From Gammaproteobacteria bacterium (GTDB lineage Bacteria; Pseudomonadota; Gammaproteobacteria; Pseudomonadales; Pseudohongiellaceae), in NCBI GenBank assembly GCA_007571115.1, contig RKSA01000052.1, positions 1-32,883 on the forward strand: a stretch of 32,883 nt of DNA. Direction: 5' to 3'. The notes beneath the pieces were generated by a model. The model was not told the origin of the DNA. It saw nothing but the letters and a program-made list of their open reading frames with translations, and searched no databases. This document shows, piece after piece, positions 14,205-22,856 of the stretch (position 1 is its first letter; each line of letters opens with the position of its first letter). The translations under genes and the position numbers were made by a program.

Positions 14205-17105
14205 ATGCAGCCCAACCTCATGGAAAGCGCGATGGAAACGCTTTGGCGAACCGGCCACCTGTCGGGAGGCAGCGCCGAGTACGTCGATGGCCTCTACGAA
14301 AGCTATCTCGCTGACCCCGCCTCGGTTCCCGAGCAATGGCGCGATTTCTTCGCCTCGCTGCCATCGGCTCACGCTGATGCGAGCGCCAGCGAGGTTTCCC
14401 ATTCCCGGGTTCGCGACGATTTCCGCGAACTCGGCAAGACCAGCCGCTACGTTCCCGTGCTCAGCAACGACGCGGTGGTCAATTCCGAACACGAGGGAAA
14501 GCAGGTCAGCGTACTCGAGCTGATTAGCTCCTACCGCGAGCGCGGCCACCAGAAAGCCTCCCTCGATCCGCTCGGACTGATGCGCAGGGAGCGGGTCGCC
14601 GACCTCGAAATCGAGTTCCACGACCTGTCGCCGATCGACCATTCGACGATTTTCCAGACCGGAGGCCTGTTCATCAGCAAGCCCCGGGACAGCCTGCGAG
14701 GTCTCATCGACACCCTCGAGCGAATCTACTGCGGCTCGATCGGCTACGAATACATGCATATCGTCAAACTCGCCGAAAAACAGTGGATTCAGCAGGAAAT
14801 CGAAAGCCAGGAAGGCTATCTGCGCTTCAGCAACGAGGAAAAGAAACATCTGCTCGAACGCCTCGCAGCAGCCGAAGGCCTGGAAAAGCACCTCGACGGC
14901 AAGTACCCGGGAACCAAGCGCTTCGGCCTCGAAGGCGGCGAAAGCCTGATCCCCTTGCTCGACGAGGTCGTGCAGCGCGCCGGCGGCTATGGAGTCAAGG
15001 AAGTCGTGCTCGGCATGGCGCATCGCGGCCGCCTCAACGTGCTCGTCAACATCCTCGGCAAGAACCCTTCCGAGCTGTTCGACGAGTTCGAAGGCAAGGC
15101 GGTCTATCAAAGCTCGGGGGACGTCAAGTACCACCAGGGCTTTTCCTCGAACATCATGACCTCCGGCGGCGAAGTCCACATGGCGCTGGTGTTCAACCCC
15201 TCGCACCTGGAAATCGTCGCTCCCGTCGTCGAGGGCTCGGTCCGCGCGAGGCAGTCGCGGCGGGGAGACCGGCAAGGCGACCTGGTATTGCCGGTGATCG
15301 TCCACGGCGACGCAGCCTTTGCCGGGCAGGGAGTGGCCATGGAGACCTTCCAGATGTCGCGTACCCGGGCCTTTGCCACCGGAGGCACCGTCCACATCAT
15401 CATCAACAACCAGATCGGCTTCACCACGAGCCGCCAGGACGACGCGCGCTCGACCGAATACTGCACCGATGTTGCGAAAATGGTGCAGGCGCCGATTTTC
15501 CACGTCAATGCCGACGACCCCGAAGCCGTGCTGTTCGTCACGCGGCTGGCGCTCGATTTCCGCTACCAGTTCAAGAAGGACGTCGTCATCGACCTGGTCT
15601 GCTACCGGCGCAAGGGCCACAACGAGACCGACGAGCCAGCGATCACCCAGCCCCTCGCCTACGAGAAAATCCGTTCGCACAAGACGACCCGGGCGCTGTA
15701 TGCCGAGCAGCTCGCCAGGCAGGATGTCGTCTCCGCTGCCGATGCCGAAGAACTGGGCACGAGCTATCGCGCCGCCCTCGATACCGGCGAGCACGTCGTC
15801 AAGAGCCTCGTCAACGAGCCCTCGGTGGAACTGTTCGTCGACTGGAGCCCCTATCTCGGTCACGACTGGAGTCCCCACTACCAGACCTCGATGCCCCTGG
15901 AGAACCTTCGTGCCCTGGCGCGCAAGCTTGCTGCCGTGCCTTCGGACTTTCAGCTTCATCGCCAGGTGACGAAACTGATGGCCGAGAGGCGGCGAATGGC
16001 CGAAGGCGAGATTCCCGCCGACTGGGGCTTTGCCGAATCCCTCGCCTATGCGAGCATTCTCGTCAGCGGCAACAAGGTCCGCATCACCGGCCAGGACTGC
16101 GGTCGCGGCACTTTCGCCCATCGCCATGCGGTGCTGCACGACCAGCAGACCGGTGCCGAGCACGTTCCCTTGCAGCAGCTCGCCAAGGACCAGGGCTCGT
16201 TCACGATCTACGATTCGCTGCTCTCCGAGGAGGCGGTGCTCGCCTTCGAGTACGGCTACGCGACGACCACGCCCAACGCCCTGGTCGTCTGGGAAGCGCA
16301 ATTCGGCGATTTTGCCAATTCCGCCCAAGTCGTGATCGACCAGTTCATCACCAGCGGCGAGCACAAGTGGCAGCGGCTTTGCGGGTTGACGATGCTGCTC
16401 CCCCACGGCTACGAAGGGCAGGGGCCGGAACATTCCTCGGCACGGCTCGAACGCTTCCTGCAGCTTTGTGCCGAGCACAATATCCAGGTCTGCCTGCCGA
16501 CCAACTCGGCCCAGGTGTTCCACATGCTGCGCAAGCAGGTGCTCTGCCCGCTGCGCAAGCCCCTCATCGTCATGTCGCCAAAAAGCCTGCTGCGCAGGAA
16601 GGAATGTGCAAGCAGCCTCGAAGAGCTCGCCAACGGCACTTTCCAGGTCGTGCTCGACGATCCGTCAGCTCCATCCCCCGAGGCGGTGCGCAAGCTCGTG
16701 ATCTGCGCTGGCAAGGTATACTACGATCTTGATGAAATGCGCCGCAGCCATGGGATTGCCGATACCGCCATCGTCCGGCTCGAACAGCTCTACCCGTTTC
16801 CCCACGAGGATTTCCGCCGTTGCATCGCTCGCTACCCTGAGGTGCGATCAGTGACCTGGTGCCAGGAAGAGCCGATGAACCAGGGCGCCTGGTATTCGAG
16901 CCAGCACCACATGCGCAAGGCGATCGGCGAGCAGCATCCGGAAATCTGGCTCGAGTATGCCGGGCGGGCTGCGTCGGCCGCTGCCGCTGCCGGCTATCTG
17001 GCGCTGCATTTGCAACAACAGGACCAGTTCCTGCGTGACGCGCTCGGCCTTGAGCAAGCCGCAACCGCCACGCAAAGCGAAACGAAACGGAAGCAAGGAT
17101 CATGA
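14205..17105 (+). CDS. sucA: 2-oxoglutarate dehydrogenase E1 component
   Basis: Thiamine-diphosphate-dependent E1 of the 2-oxoglutarate dehydrogenase complex, decarboxylating 2-oxoglutarate and succinylating the lipoyl group of SucB. It has 966 residues, slightly longer than E. coli SucA. The N-terminal E2-binding segment (YVDGLYESYLADPASVPEQWRDFF) is present. Family blocks follow: GMAHRGRLNVLVNILGK (from about residue 270), NPSHLEIVAPVVEGSVRARQ, VHGDAAFAGQG, INNQIGFTTS, and the C-terminal GQDCGRGTFAHRHA and PHGYEGQGPEHSSARLERFLQL. The start ATG 14205 gives the expected MQPNLMESAMETLW N-terminus; an earlier in-frame ATG at 14154 sits in the repeat region. The stop overlaps the sucB start (ATGA). 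Confidence 0.97.
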   Translation: MQPNLMESAMETLWRTGHLSGGSAEYVDGLYESYLADPASVPEQWRDFFASLPSAHADASASEVSHSRVRDDFRELGKTSRYVPVLSNDAVVNSEHEGKQVSVLELISSYRERGHQKASLDPLGLMRRERVADLEIEFHDLSPIDHSTIFQTGGLFISKPRDSLRGLIDTLERIYCGSIGYEYMHIVKLAEKQWIQQEIESQEGYLRFSNEEKKHLLERLAAAEGLEKHLDGKYPGTKRFGLEGGESLIPLLDEVVQRAGGYGVKEVVLGMAHRGRLNVLVNILGKNPSELFDEFEGKAVYQSSGDVKYHQGFSSNIMTSGGEVHMALVFNPSHLEIVAPVVEGSVRARQSRRGDRQGDLVLPVIVHGDAAFAGQGVAMETFQMSRTRAFATGGTVHIIINNQIGFTTSRQDDARSTEYCTDVAKMVQAPIFHVNADDPEAVLFVTRLALDFRYQFKKDVVIDLVCYRRKGHNETDEPAITQPLAYEKIRSHKTTRALYAEQLARQDVVSAADAEELGTSYRAALDTGEHVVKSLVNEPSVELFVDWSPYLGHDWSPHYQTSMPLENLRALARKLAAVPSDFQLHRQVTKLMAERRRMAEGEIPADWGFAESLAYASILVSGNKVRITGQDCGRGTFAHRHAVLHDQQTGAEHVPLQQLAKDQGSFTIYDSLLSEEAVLAFEYGYATTTPNALVVWEAQFGDFANSAQVVIDQFITSGEHKWQRLCGLTMLLPHGYEGQGPEHSSARLERFLQLCAEHNIQVCLPTNSAQVFHMLRKQVLCPLRKPLIVMSPKSLLRRKECASSLEELANGTFQVVLDDPSAPSPEAVRKLVICAGKVYYDLDEMRRSHGIADTAIVRLEQLYPFPHEDFRRCIARYPEVRSVTWCQEEPMNQGAWYSSQHHMRKAIGEQHPEIWLEYAGRAASAAAAAGYLALHLQQQDQFLRDALGLEQAATATQSETKRKQGS

Positions 17106-18289
17106 TCGAATTGAAAGCGCCGAGCCTGCCCGAGTCGGTTCCTGACGGGACCATCGCCGTCTGGCACAGGAAAGCCGGGGATGCGGTGACTCGTGACGAA
17201 CCATTGGCAGATATCGAAACAGACAAGGTGGTGATTGAAGTTGTCGCGCCAAGCAATGGAATCCTCAAGGAAATTTGCAAGCACGCCGGCGACACGATCA
17301 TCAGCAACGAACTGATCGGGCGGATCGAGCCGAGCGAGGATGCCGCACCCGCAGCAGCGGGCGATTCCGGGGATTCGCCGTCAGCGGCTGCACCCGCCAG
17401 CGACGCAGCGCTGGCAGGACCCGCAGTGCGCCGGCTGCTGCAGGAGCACGATCTCGACCCCGCAGCGATCAGCGGCACCGGCAAGGGAGGGCGAATCACG
17501 CGCAAGGACGTCGAAGCAGCCATCGAGCAATTGCCGGCTGCGGAAAGCGCCCCGGTGCCCGAGCCGGCGCCCCAGGCGAGCGAGAGCCGTAGGGAGCAGC
17601 GCGTGCCCATGAGCAGGCTTCGCGCCCGAATCGCCCAGCGCCTGCTCGAAGCGAGCAATTCGACGGCGATGCTGACCACCTTCAACGAAGTCAACATGCA
17701 GCCCATCGTCGACATTCGCAAGCGCCACCAGCAACGTTTCGAGCAGACCCATGACGGAGTCAGGCTCGGCTACATGTCGTTCTTCGTCCGTGCCTCGATC
17801 GAGGCGCTGAAGCGCTTTCCTGCGGTGAATGCATCGATCGACGGCGACGACATCGTCTATCATGGCTACCAGGACATCGGCGTCGCGGTGTCTTCGCCCC
17901 GGGGCCTCGTCGTTCCAGTCTTGCGCGACGCTGACAACATGGGTTTTGCCCAGATCGAGCGGCAGATTCTCGAATTCGGCGAGAAGGCCCGCTCGGGGAA
18001 ACTCGCGATCGAGGAACTCGCCGGAGGAACGTTCACGATTTCCAACGGTGGGGTGTTCGGCTCGCTGCTTTCGACGCCGATCCTCAATCCGCCGCAAACC
18101 GCAATCCTCGGCGTCCACAAGATCCAGCAGCGGCCGATGGCGGTCGATGGGGAAGTCTGTATCCTGCCGATGATGTATCTGGCGCTGTCCTACGACCATC
18201 GCCTGATCGACGGCAAGGAGGCGGTGCAATTCCTCGTCACGATCAAGGAACTGCTCGAGGATCCGACCCGGCTCGTGCTGGAAATCTGA
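17102..18289 (+). CDS. sucB: Dihydrolipoamide succinyltransferase (E2 of 2-oxoglutarate dehydrogenase)
   Basis: Core E2 subunit that carries the lipoyl arm and transfers the succinyl group to CoA. The 395 residues hold one lipoyl domain (residues 1-77, lipoylated Lys42 in ETDKVVIEV). A Pro/Ala-rich linker follows, then the peripheral-subunit binding domain near 102-141 (VRRLLQEHDLDPAAISGTGKGGRITRKDV), a second linker, and the catalytic domain. The domain ends with YDHRLIDG, where His366 and Asp370 are catalytic. A single lipoyl domain is normal for SucB. It begins in an ATGA overlap with sucA and is followed after 37 nt by lpdA. Confidence 0.97.
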   Translation: MIELKAPSLPESVPDGTIAVWHRKAGDAVTRDEPLADIETDKVVIEVVAPSNGILKEICKHAGDTIISNELIGRIEPSEDAAPAAAGDSGDSPSAAAPASDAALAGPAVRRLLQEHDLDPAAISGTGKGGRITRKDVEAAIEQLPAAESAPVPEPAPQASESRREQRVPMSRLRARIAQRLLEASNSTAMLTTFNEVNMQPIVDIRKRHQQRFEQTHDGVRLGYMSFFVRASIEALKRFPAVNASIDGDDIVYHGYQDIGVAVSSPRGLVVPVLRDADNMGFAQIERQILEFGEKARSGKLAIEELAGGTFTISNGGVFGSLLSTPILNPPQTAILGVHKIQQRPMAVDGEVCILPMMYLALSYDHRLIDGKEAVQFLVTIKELLEDPTRLVLEI

Positions 18290-18326
18290 GCGCCGCCAAG
18301 CGAAACGCTGTCAGGGAGAAATTGCA

Positions 18327-19808
18327 ATGTCCGGAAAACAGGCCGGAAAACAGCCGAAAAGCTTTGACGTGATCGTGATCGGCTCGGGTCCGGCAGGCTA
18401 TGTGGCGGCGATCCGCTGCGCCCAGTTGGGCTTCAGCACTGCCTGCATCGAGCAGTCAGGCTCGGCTTCGGGCAAGCCGCTTCTTGGCGGCACCTGCCTC
18501 AACGTCGGCTGCATTCCGTCGAAGGCCTTGCTCGATAGCTCGCACAAGTTTCACGAGCTGCGCGAGCATTTCGCCAGCCACGGCATCCGCCACGGCAATG
18601 CATCGGGCGGGCCGTCGATCGACGTCGCCGCGATGATGTCGCGCAAGGATCAGGTCGTCGGACAATTGACCCAGGGAGTCGCAGGGCTGTTCCGCAGCAA
18701 TGGCGTCACCGCGATCAGCGGCAAGGGAAGCCTGCTCGCGCCGGACCGGGTGCGGGTCGTCGATGGCGCAGGCGAAACCGGGGAACTCGCCGCGAAGCAC
18801 GTGATCCTTGCGACCGGCTCGGAACCCATGACGATCGCGCCGGCGCCGGTCGATCAGCAACTGATCGTCGACTCGACCGGAGCGCTGCAATTCGACGCGG
18901 TTCCCAAGCGGCTCGGAATCATCGGCGCCGGCGTGATCGGCCTCGAGCTCGGCAGCGTCTGGGCACGGCTTGGCAGCGAGGTGACGATCCTCGAAGCCCT
19001 CGACGACTTCCTTCCCGCCCTCGACCGGCAAATCGCCAGGGAAGCGCTCAAGATCATGGGGCGGCAAGGCCTCGACATCAAGCTCGGCGCCAAGGTCACG
19101 GCAAGCAAGTGCAGCAAGAGGGGCAAGAATCCCGTCAGCGTGACTTTCGAGGATTCGGCCGGAACGCAGCAGGCCGCTTTCGACAGGCTCATCGTTGCCG
19201 TGGGTCGCCGATCTGTCAGCAAGGGGCTCGCGGATCCTGGCGCAGGGCTCGCTATCGATTCGCGGGGGTTCGTCGAGGTCGACGAGTTCTGCGCGACCAA
19301 GCTGCCAGGAGTCTACGCCGTGGGAGACCTGGTTCGAGGCCCCATGCTCGCGCATAAGGGCATGGAGGAGGGCGTGATGGTTGCAGAACGCCTCGCGGGC
19401 AAGAAGACCCAGGTCAACTACGAGCTCGTCCCCTTCGTCATCTACACGCATCCGGAAATCGCCTGGGTCGGCAAGACCGAAGAGCAACTGCGCCAGGAAG
19501 GAGTCGAATGCGTCACGGGAAGCTTTCCCTTTGCCGCCAGCGGCAGGGCCTTGGCGGCTCACGATAGCGAAGGCCTGGTCAAGCTCGTCGTGGAAAAGGC
19601 GACCGACCGCATCGCCGGCTGCCAGATCATCGGCGCCAGCGCGGCCGACCTGCTGCAGCAGATCGTCATCGCCATGGAATTTGCCGCCAGCGCCGAAGAC
19701 CTGGCATTGACGATGTTCTCGCACCCGGCACTGTCCGAAGTCGTACACGAGGCGGCGCTTGCGGCGCGCGGCCACGCGATTCACAAGGCGAACCGCAAGC
19801 CGCGTTGA
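18327..19808 (+). CDS. lpdA: Dihydrolipoamide dehydrogenase (E3)
   Basis: FAD disulfide oxidoreductase that reoxidises the lipoyl groups of SucB with NAD+. In 493 residues it has the FAD motif GSGPAGYVAA (19-28), the redox disulfide CLNVGC (Cys57, Cys62), and the NAD-binding IIGAGVIGLELGSVWARLG. It also has the second FAD motif VYAVGDLVRGPMLAHKGMEEG and the C-terminal catalytic pair in HPALSE (His466, Glu471). The start ATG 18327 has AGGGAG upstream. The first 12 residues (MSGKQAGKQPKS) are repetitive and outside the conserved fold. Its place between sucB and sucC suggests a dedicated E3 for the 2-oxoglutarate complex, although it may also serve other complexes. Confidence 0.97.
   Translation: MSGKQAGKQPKSFDVIVIGSGPAGYVAAIRCAQLGFSTACIEQSGSASGKPLLGGTCLNVGCIPSKALLDSSHKFHELREHFASHGIRHGNASGGPSIDVAAMMSRKDQVVGQLTQGVAGLFRSNGVTAISGKGSLLAPDRVRVVDGAGETGELAAKHVILATGSEPMTIAPAPVDQQLIVDSTGALQFDAVPKRLGIIGAGVIGLELGSVWARLGSEVTILEALDDFLPALDRQIAREALKIMGRQGLDIKLGAKVTASKCSKRGKNPVSVTFEDSAGTQQAAFDRLIVAVGRRSVSKGLADPGAGLAIDSRGFVEVDEFCATKLPGVYAVGDLVRGPMLAHKGMEEGVMVAERLAGKKTQVNYELVPFVIYTHPEIAWVGKTEEQLRQEGVECVTGSFPFAASGRALAAHDSEGLVKLVVEKATDRIAGCQIIGASAADLLQQIVIAMEFAASAEDLALTMFSHPALSEVVHEAALAARGHAIHKANRKPR
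18331..18361 (+). repeat. 12-nt tandem repeat at the lpdA 5' end
   Basis: CCGGAAAACAGG is followed by CCGGAAAACAG and CCGAAAAG, coding SGKQ, AGKQ and PKS. It lies just inside the start codon, before the conserved FAD-binding strand. Confidence 0.7.
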
Positions 19809-19842
19809 CGCTATGCAGCGCCAGGCGAAAAGGAATTTCCCG

Positions 19843-21012
19843 ATGAATCTGCACGAATACCAGGCCAAGCAACTGTTCGCCGAGTACGGCCTGCCGGTTG
19901 CACCATCGCTCACGGTCGATTCGGCTGCCGCAGCAGCAGCCGCCACCGGGCGGCTCGGCGGTTCGCGCTGGGCGGTCAAGGTGCAGGTCCACGCCGGAGG
20001 TCGCGGCAAGGCCGGCGGAGTCAAGATCGTCAAGGATGCCGTGGTAGCCCGGCAGTTCGCCGAGCACTGGCTCGGTCGCCGCCTCGTTACCGCGCAGACC
20101 GGCGGCAACGGCCAGCCCGTGCAGCGGATTCTCGTCGAGCGATGCGTCGATATCACCAGTGAGTTTTATCTTGGCGCGGTGATCGACCGTTCCTCGCAAC
20201 GAATCGTTTTCATGGCCTCCACCGAAGGCGGGGTCGATATCGAGCAGCTGGCGCAGCAAACCCCGGAAAAGATCCTTCGCGCCAGAACCGACCCGCTCAC
20301 CGGCGCCCAGGCCTTCCAGGGGCGCGAGCTCGCTTTCGCCCTCGGTCTCGAAGCCGGGCAGGCCAACGATTTCGCTGGGGTCTTCCTCTCCCTGGCCAGG
20401 CTTTTTCAGGAGCTTGACCTGTCGCTGGTCGAAGTCAATCCCCTCGTGCTGACCCGGCAAGGCGAGCTGAGCTGCCTCGACGCGAAGATCAATGTCGATG
20501 GCAACGCCTTGTATCGGCAAGCAAAGCTGCGCGAGCTGCACGACCCTTCCCAGGACGACGAGCGCGAGGCGCTCGCGGCTCGCTGGCAGCTTAGCTATGT
20601 CGCTCTCGACGGCAATATCGGCTGCATGGTCAATGGCGCTGGCCTGGCCATGGCGACCATGGACATCGTGCAATTGCACGGCGGCAGCCCTGCCAATTTC
20701 CTCGACGTCGGAGGCAGCGCCACCGCCGAGCGAGTCGCCGAGGCATTCAAGATCATCCTCGCCGAGCAAGGCGTTCGCGCCGTGCTCGTGAACATCTTTG
20801 GCGGCATCGTCCGTTGCGACCTGATCGCCGAAGGAATCATCGAGGCGGTTCGCGAAGTCGGAGTCAGCGTTCCGGTGGTGGTCCGCCTCGAAGGCAACAA
20901 TGCTGACAAGGGCCGGGGCAAGCTCGCCGCAAGCGGCCTCGACATCTTTGCCGCTGACAGCTTGCAGGACGCAGCGAGCAAGGTCGTCGCGGTCGCCGGA
21001 GAGGCGCCATGA
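19843..21012 (+). CDS. sucC: Succinyl-CoA synthetase beta subunit
   Basis: ADP/GDP-forming succinyl-CoA synthetase beta chain, with an ATP-grasp N-terminal domain and a C-terminal CoA-ligase domain. It converts succinyl-CoA to succinate with substrate-level phosphorylation in the cytosol. The 389-residue length is standard. Motifs: MNLHEYQAKQLFAEYGLPV at the start, VKVQVHAGGRGKAGGVK (nucleotide binding), EVNPLVLT and LDAKINVDGNAL (metal binding), NGAGLAMATMD, and LVNIFGGIVRCD. I chose ATG 19843, with AAGGA about 8 nt upstream, because the protein then starts at the conserved MNLHEYQAK; an open extension upstream overlaps lpdA. The stop overlaps the sucD start (ATGA). Confidence 0.97.
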   Translation: MNLHEYQAKQLFAEYGLPVAPSLTVDSAAAAAAATGRLGGSRWAVKVQVHAGGRGKAGGVKIVKDAVVARQFAEHWLGRRLVTAQTGGNGQPVQRILVERCVDITSEFYLGAVIDRSSQRIVFMASTEGGVDIEQLAQQTPEKILRARTDPLTGAQAFQGRELAFALGLEAGQANDFAGVFLSLARLFQELDLSLVEVNPLVLTRQGELSCLDAKINVDGNALYRQAKLRELHDPSQDDEREALAARWQLSYVALDGNIGCMVNGAGLAMATMDIVQLHGGSPANFLDVGGSATAERVAEAFKIILAEQGVRAVLVNIFGGIVRCDLIAEGIIEAVREVGVSVPVVVRLEGNNADKGRGKLAASGLDIFAADSLQDAASKVVAVAGEAP

Positions 21013-21908
21013 GCATCCTCGTCGGCGCTGCAACCAAGCTTATCTGCCAGGGGATCACCGGCGCCCAGGGAAGCTTTCACACCGGGCAGGCGATCGCCTA
21101 CGGAACCCAGGTCGTCGGCGGAGTGACTCCGGGCAAGGGAGGGCAGAGCGAGCTCGGCGTTCCGGTTTTCAACACGGTCCGCGAGGCCGTCGCCGCAACG
21201 GGCGCCAACGCGAGCTCGATTTTCGTTCCGGCGCGGTTCTGCCTCGATTCGATCCTCGAGGCTGTCGACGCCGGCCTGCCGCTGATCGTCTGCATCACCG
21301 AAGGCGTGCCCACCCTCGACATGCTGCTCGCCAAGGCTCGCTGCGATGCGGCTGGAGTTCGCCTGATCGGCCCCAACTGCCCCGGCGTCATCACTCCGGG
21401 CCAATGCAAGATCGGCATCATGCCCGGCGATATCCACCTGCCGGGCAAGGTCGGGATCGTGTCGCGCTCGGGAACCCTGACCTACGAAGCCGTGCAGCAG
21501 ACGACCGACCACGGCTTTGGCCAGTCCTCCTGCGTTGGAATCGGCGGCGACCCGATTCCCGGCTCGAGCTTTGTCGACATCCTGCAACTGTTCGAGCAGG
21601 ATCCGGCCACCGAGGCGATCGTCATGATCGGCGAGATCGGCGGCAGCGCCGAGGAAGAGGCCGCAGCCTTCATCGCCGGGCACGTCAGCAAGCCCGTGGT
21701 CGCGTACATCGCCGGAGTCGCCGCGCCGCCGGGGAAACGCATGGGGCACGCCGGAGCGATCATCGCTGGCGGCAAGGGAACCGCAGCGGAGAAATTCACC
21801 GCCCTCGAAGCCGCCGGAGTGACGACGGTACGCAGCCTCGCCGATATCGGCTCGGCACTCGCCCGGGCAACGGGCTGGCAGTCCGCCACGCCCCGCGAGC
21901 GGTCGTGA
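21009..21908 (+). CDS. sucD: Succinyl-CoA synthetase alpha subunit
   Basis: Alpha chain of succinyl-CoA synthetase, carrying the CoA-binding Rossmann domain and the phosphohistidine. The protein has 299 residues. Visible motifs are CQGITGAQGSFHTGQAIAYG, GGVTPGKGG, ITEGVPTLDM, GPNCPGVITPG, the SRSGTLTYE loop, and GHAGAI with the phosphorylated His247 (E. coli His246). It overlaps sucC by 4 nt and is the last gene of the suc operon. A 99-nt gap follows before the TonB cluster, with no clear intrinsic terminator. Confidence 0.97.
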   Translation: MSILVGAATKLICQGITGAQGSFHTGQAIAYGTQVVGGVTPGKGGQSELGVPVFNTVREAVAATGANASSIFVPARFCLDSILEAVDAGLPLIVCITEGVPTLDMLLAKARCDAAGVRLIGPNCPGVITPGQCKIGIMPGDIHLPGKVGIVSRSGTLTYEAVQQTTDHGFGQSSCVGIGGDPIPGSSFVDILQLFEQDPATEAIVMIGEIGGSAEEEAAAFIAGHVSKPVVAYIAGVAAPPGKRMGHAGAIIAGGKGTAAEKFTALEAAGVTTVRSLADIGSALARATGWQSATPRERS

Positions 21909-21920
21909 GCAGACATGGGC

Positions 21921-21950
21921 TTCAACACCTTCGCAAACTTGTGTTAGGCT
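21921..21950 (+). promoter_or_regulatory. Possible promoter for the TonB cluster
   Basis: TTCAAC (21921-21926) and an extended -10-like TGTTAGGCT ending at 21950 are 18 nt apart in the gap after sucD. The match is modest. I see no Fur-box-like palindrome here. Confidence 0.3.
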
Positions 21951-22007
21951 CTCGGTCATGAGGACGCAGATCTTCTTCCACCAATGGACGACAACTCAGG
22001 AAAGCAC

Positions 22008-22856
22008 ATGAAAAATCGTACTATCGGCAATGTCATCGTTGCGTTGCTGCTGGCGGGCCTTGCGGGGCTCGCCCAGGCGCAGGAGGCCCAGGAAACCCAG
22101 GAGGCGCCGCCACAAGAGCGGCCCGAACCTGAAATCCTGGTCGACAGCAGCATGATTGATCGGGCGATGAGCGCTCTTGGAGAGAAGTATCGCGAATCGG
22201 CCGAGGTGCAGCAGCAGCTTGTCCGGCTCGCGGATTCGGCGGGTTCGAGCTTCGAGCAGTTCAAGCGGGCCAACGACTCGCTCGAGTCGCTGCTCGTTCT
22301 CAACGCCGGCTATCGCAGGTCGATCTCGATCCAGGAGGAGAACATCGCGACCCTCGACGAGTCGATCGCTTCCGTGGAAGAGGTCACGCGCAACATTCCC
22401 CTGCTCATGGAGAAGATGCTCGTCGCCCTCGAGGAGTTCATTGGCGGCGACTATCCCTTCCTCGTCGAGGAGCGGCGCAACCGCATCCAGTTCGCGCGTG
22501 ACGCCATCGACAATCCCGATGTGTCGATCGCCGAGAAGTTCCGCCAGGTGCTCGTCATGTACCAGGCCGAAACTTCCTACGGAAGGACGATCGAGACCTA
22601 CCCCGACACGATCGACATCGATGGCGCCCCCCGGGACGTCAACATCCTGCGAATCGGTCGCGTCGCCCTGATCTACCAGACCACCGACCGGCAGGAAACC
22701 CGGGCCTGGGACAATCGCGCCAGGGAGTGGGTCGAACTGCCCCCCGGGCAATACCGCACTCCGGTGCAAAGCGCGATCCGGGTCGCGTCGCAGCTCGATG
22801 CGCCGCGAATCATCGAACTGCCTGTTCTGGCGCCGGAGGAGGAGGTTGCACAATGA
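22008..22856 (+). CDS. DUF3450 family periplasmic protein of TonB cluster
   Basis: Secreted coiled-coil protein of the DUF3450 family, which is typically encoded next to TtpC/ExbB/ExbD/TonB genes in marine Gammaproteobacteria; its biochemical role is unknown. Of 282 residues, the first 24 form a signal peptide ending LAQA. A Gln/Glu-rich repeat segment follows, then long helices (about 45-135), and a C-terminal beta-like part with YGRTIETYPDTIDIDG and ILRIGRVALIYQT. ATG 22008 has AGGAAAG just upstream and starts the signal peptide cleanly; an ATG at 21984 would add eight residues. The stop overlaps the next gene in an ATGA, so the two products are probably made together. Residues 184-245 resemble part of that neighbour. 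Confidence 0.85.
   Translation: MKNRTIGNVIVALLLAGLAGLAQAQEAQETQEAPPQERPEPEILVDSSMIDRAMSALGEKYRESAEVQQQLVRLADSAGSSFEQFKRANDSLESLLVLNAGYRRSISIQEENIATLDESIASVEEVTRNIPLLMEKMLVALEEFIGGDYPFLVEERRNRIQFARDAIDNPDVSIAEKFRQVLVMYQAETSYGRTIETYPDTIDIDGAPRDVNILRIGRVALIYQTTDRQETRAWDNRAREWVELPPGQYRTPVQSAIRVASQLDAPRIIELPVLAPEEEVAQ
22080..22106 (+). repeat. 9-nt tandem repeat at the mature N-terminus of DUF3450
   Basis: Three adjacent 9-nt units (CAGGAGGCC, CAGGAAACC, CAGGAGGCG) encode QEA, QET and QEA, just after the predicted signal-peptide cleavage site. Confidence 0.7.

Noticed and set aside
14094..16523. 809-codon open frame opposite sucA
   Set aside because: Antisense to a strongly conserved gene, with composition typical of a complementary-frame artefact.
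22727..22852. Upstream extension of the TtpC-like gene
   Set aside because: The frame is open, but the ATG at 22853 has a strong ribosome site and opens directly onto a signal peptide.
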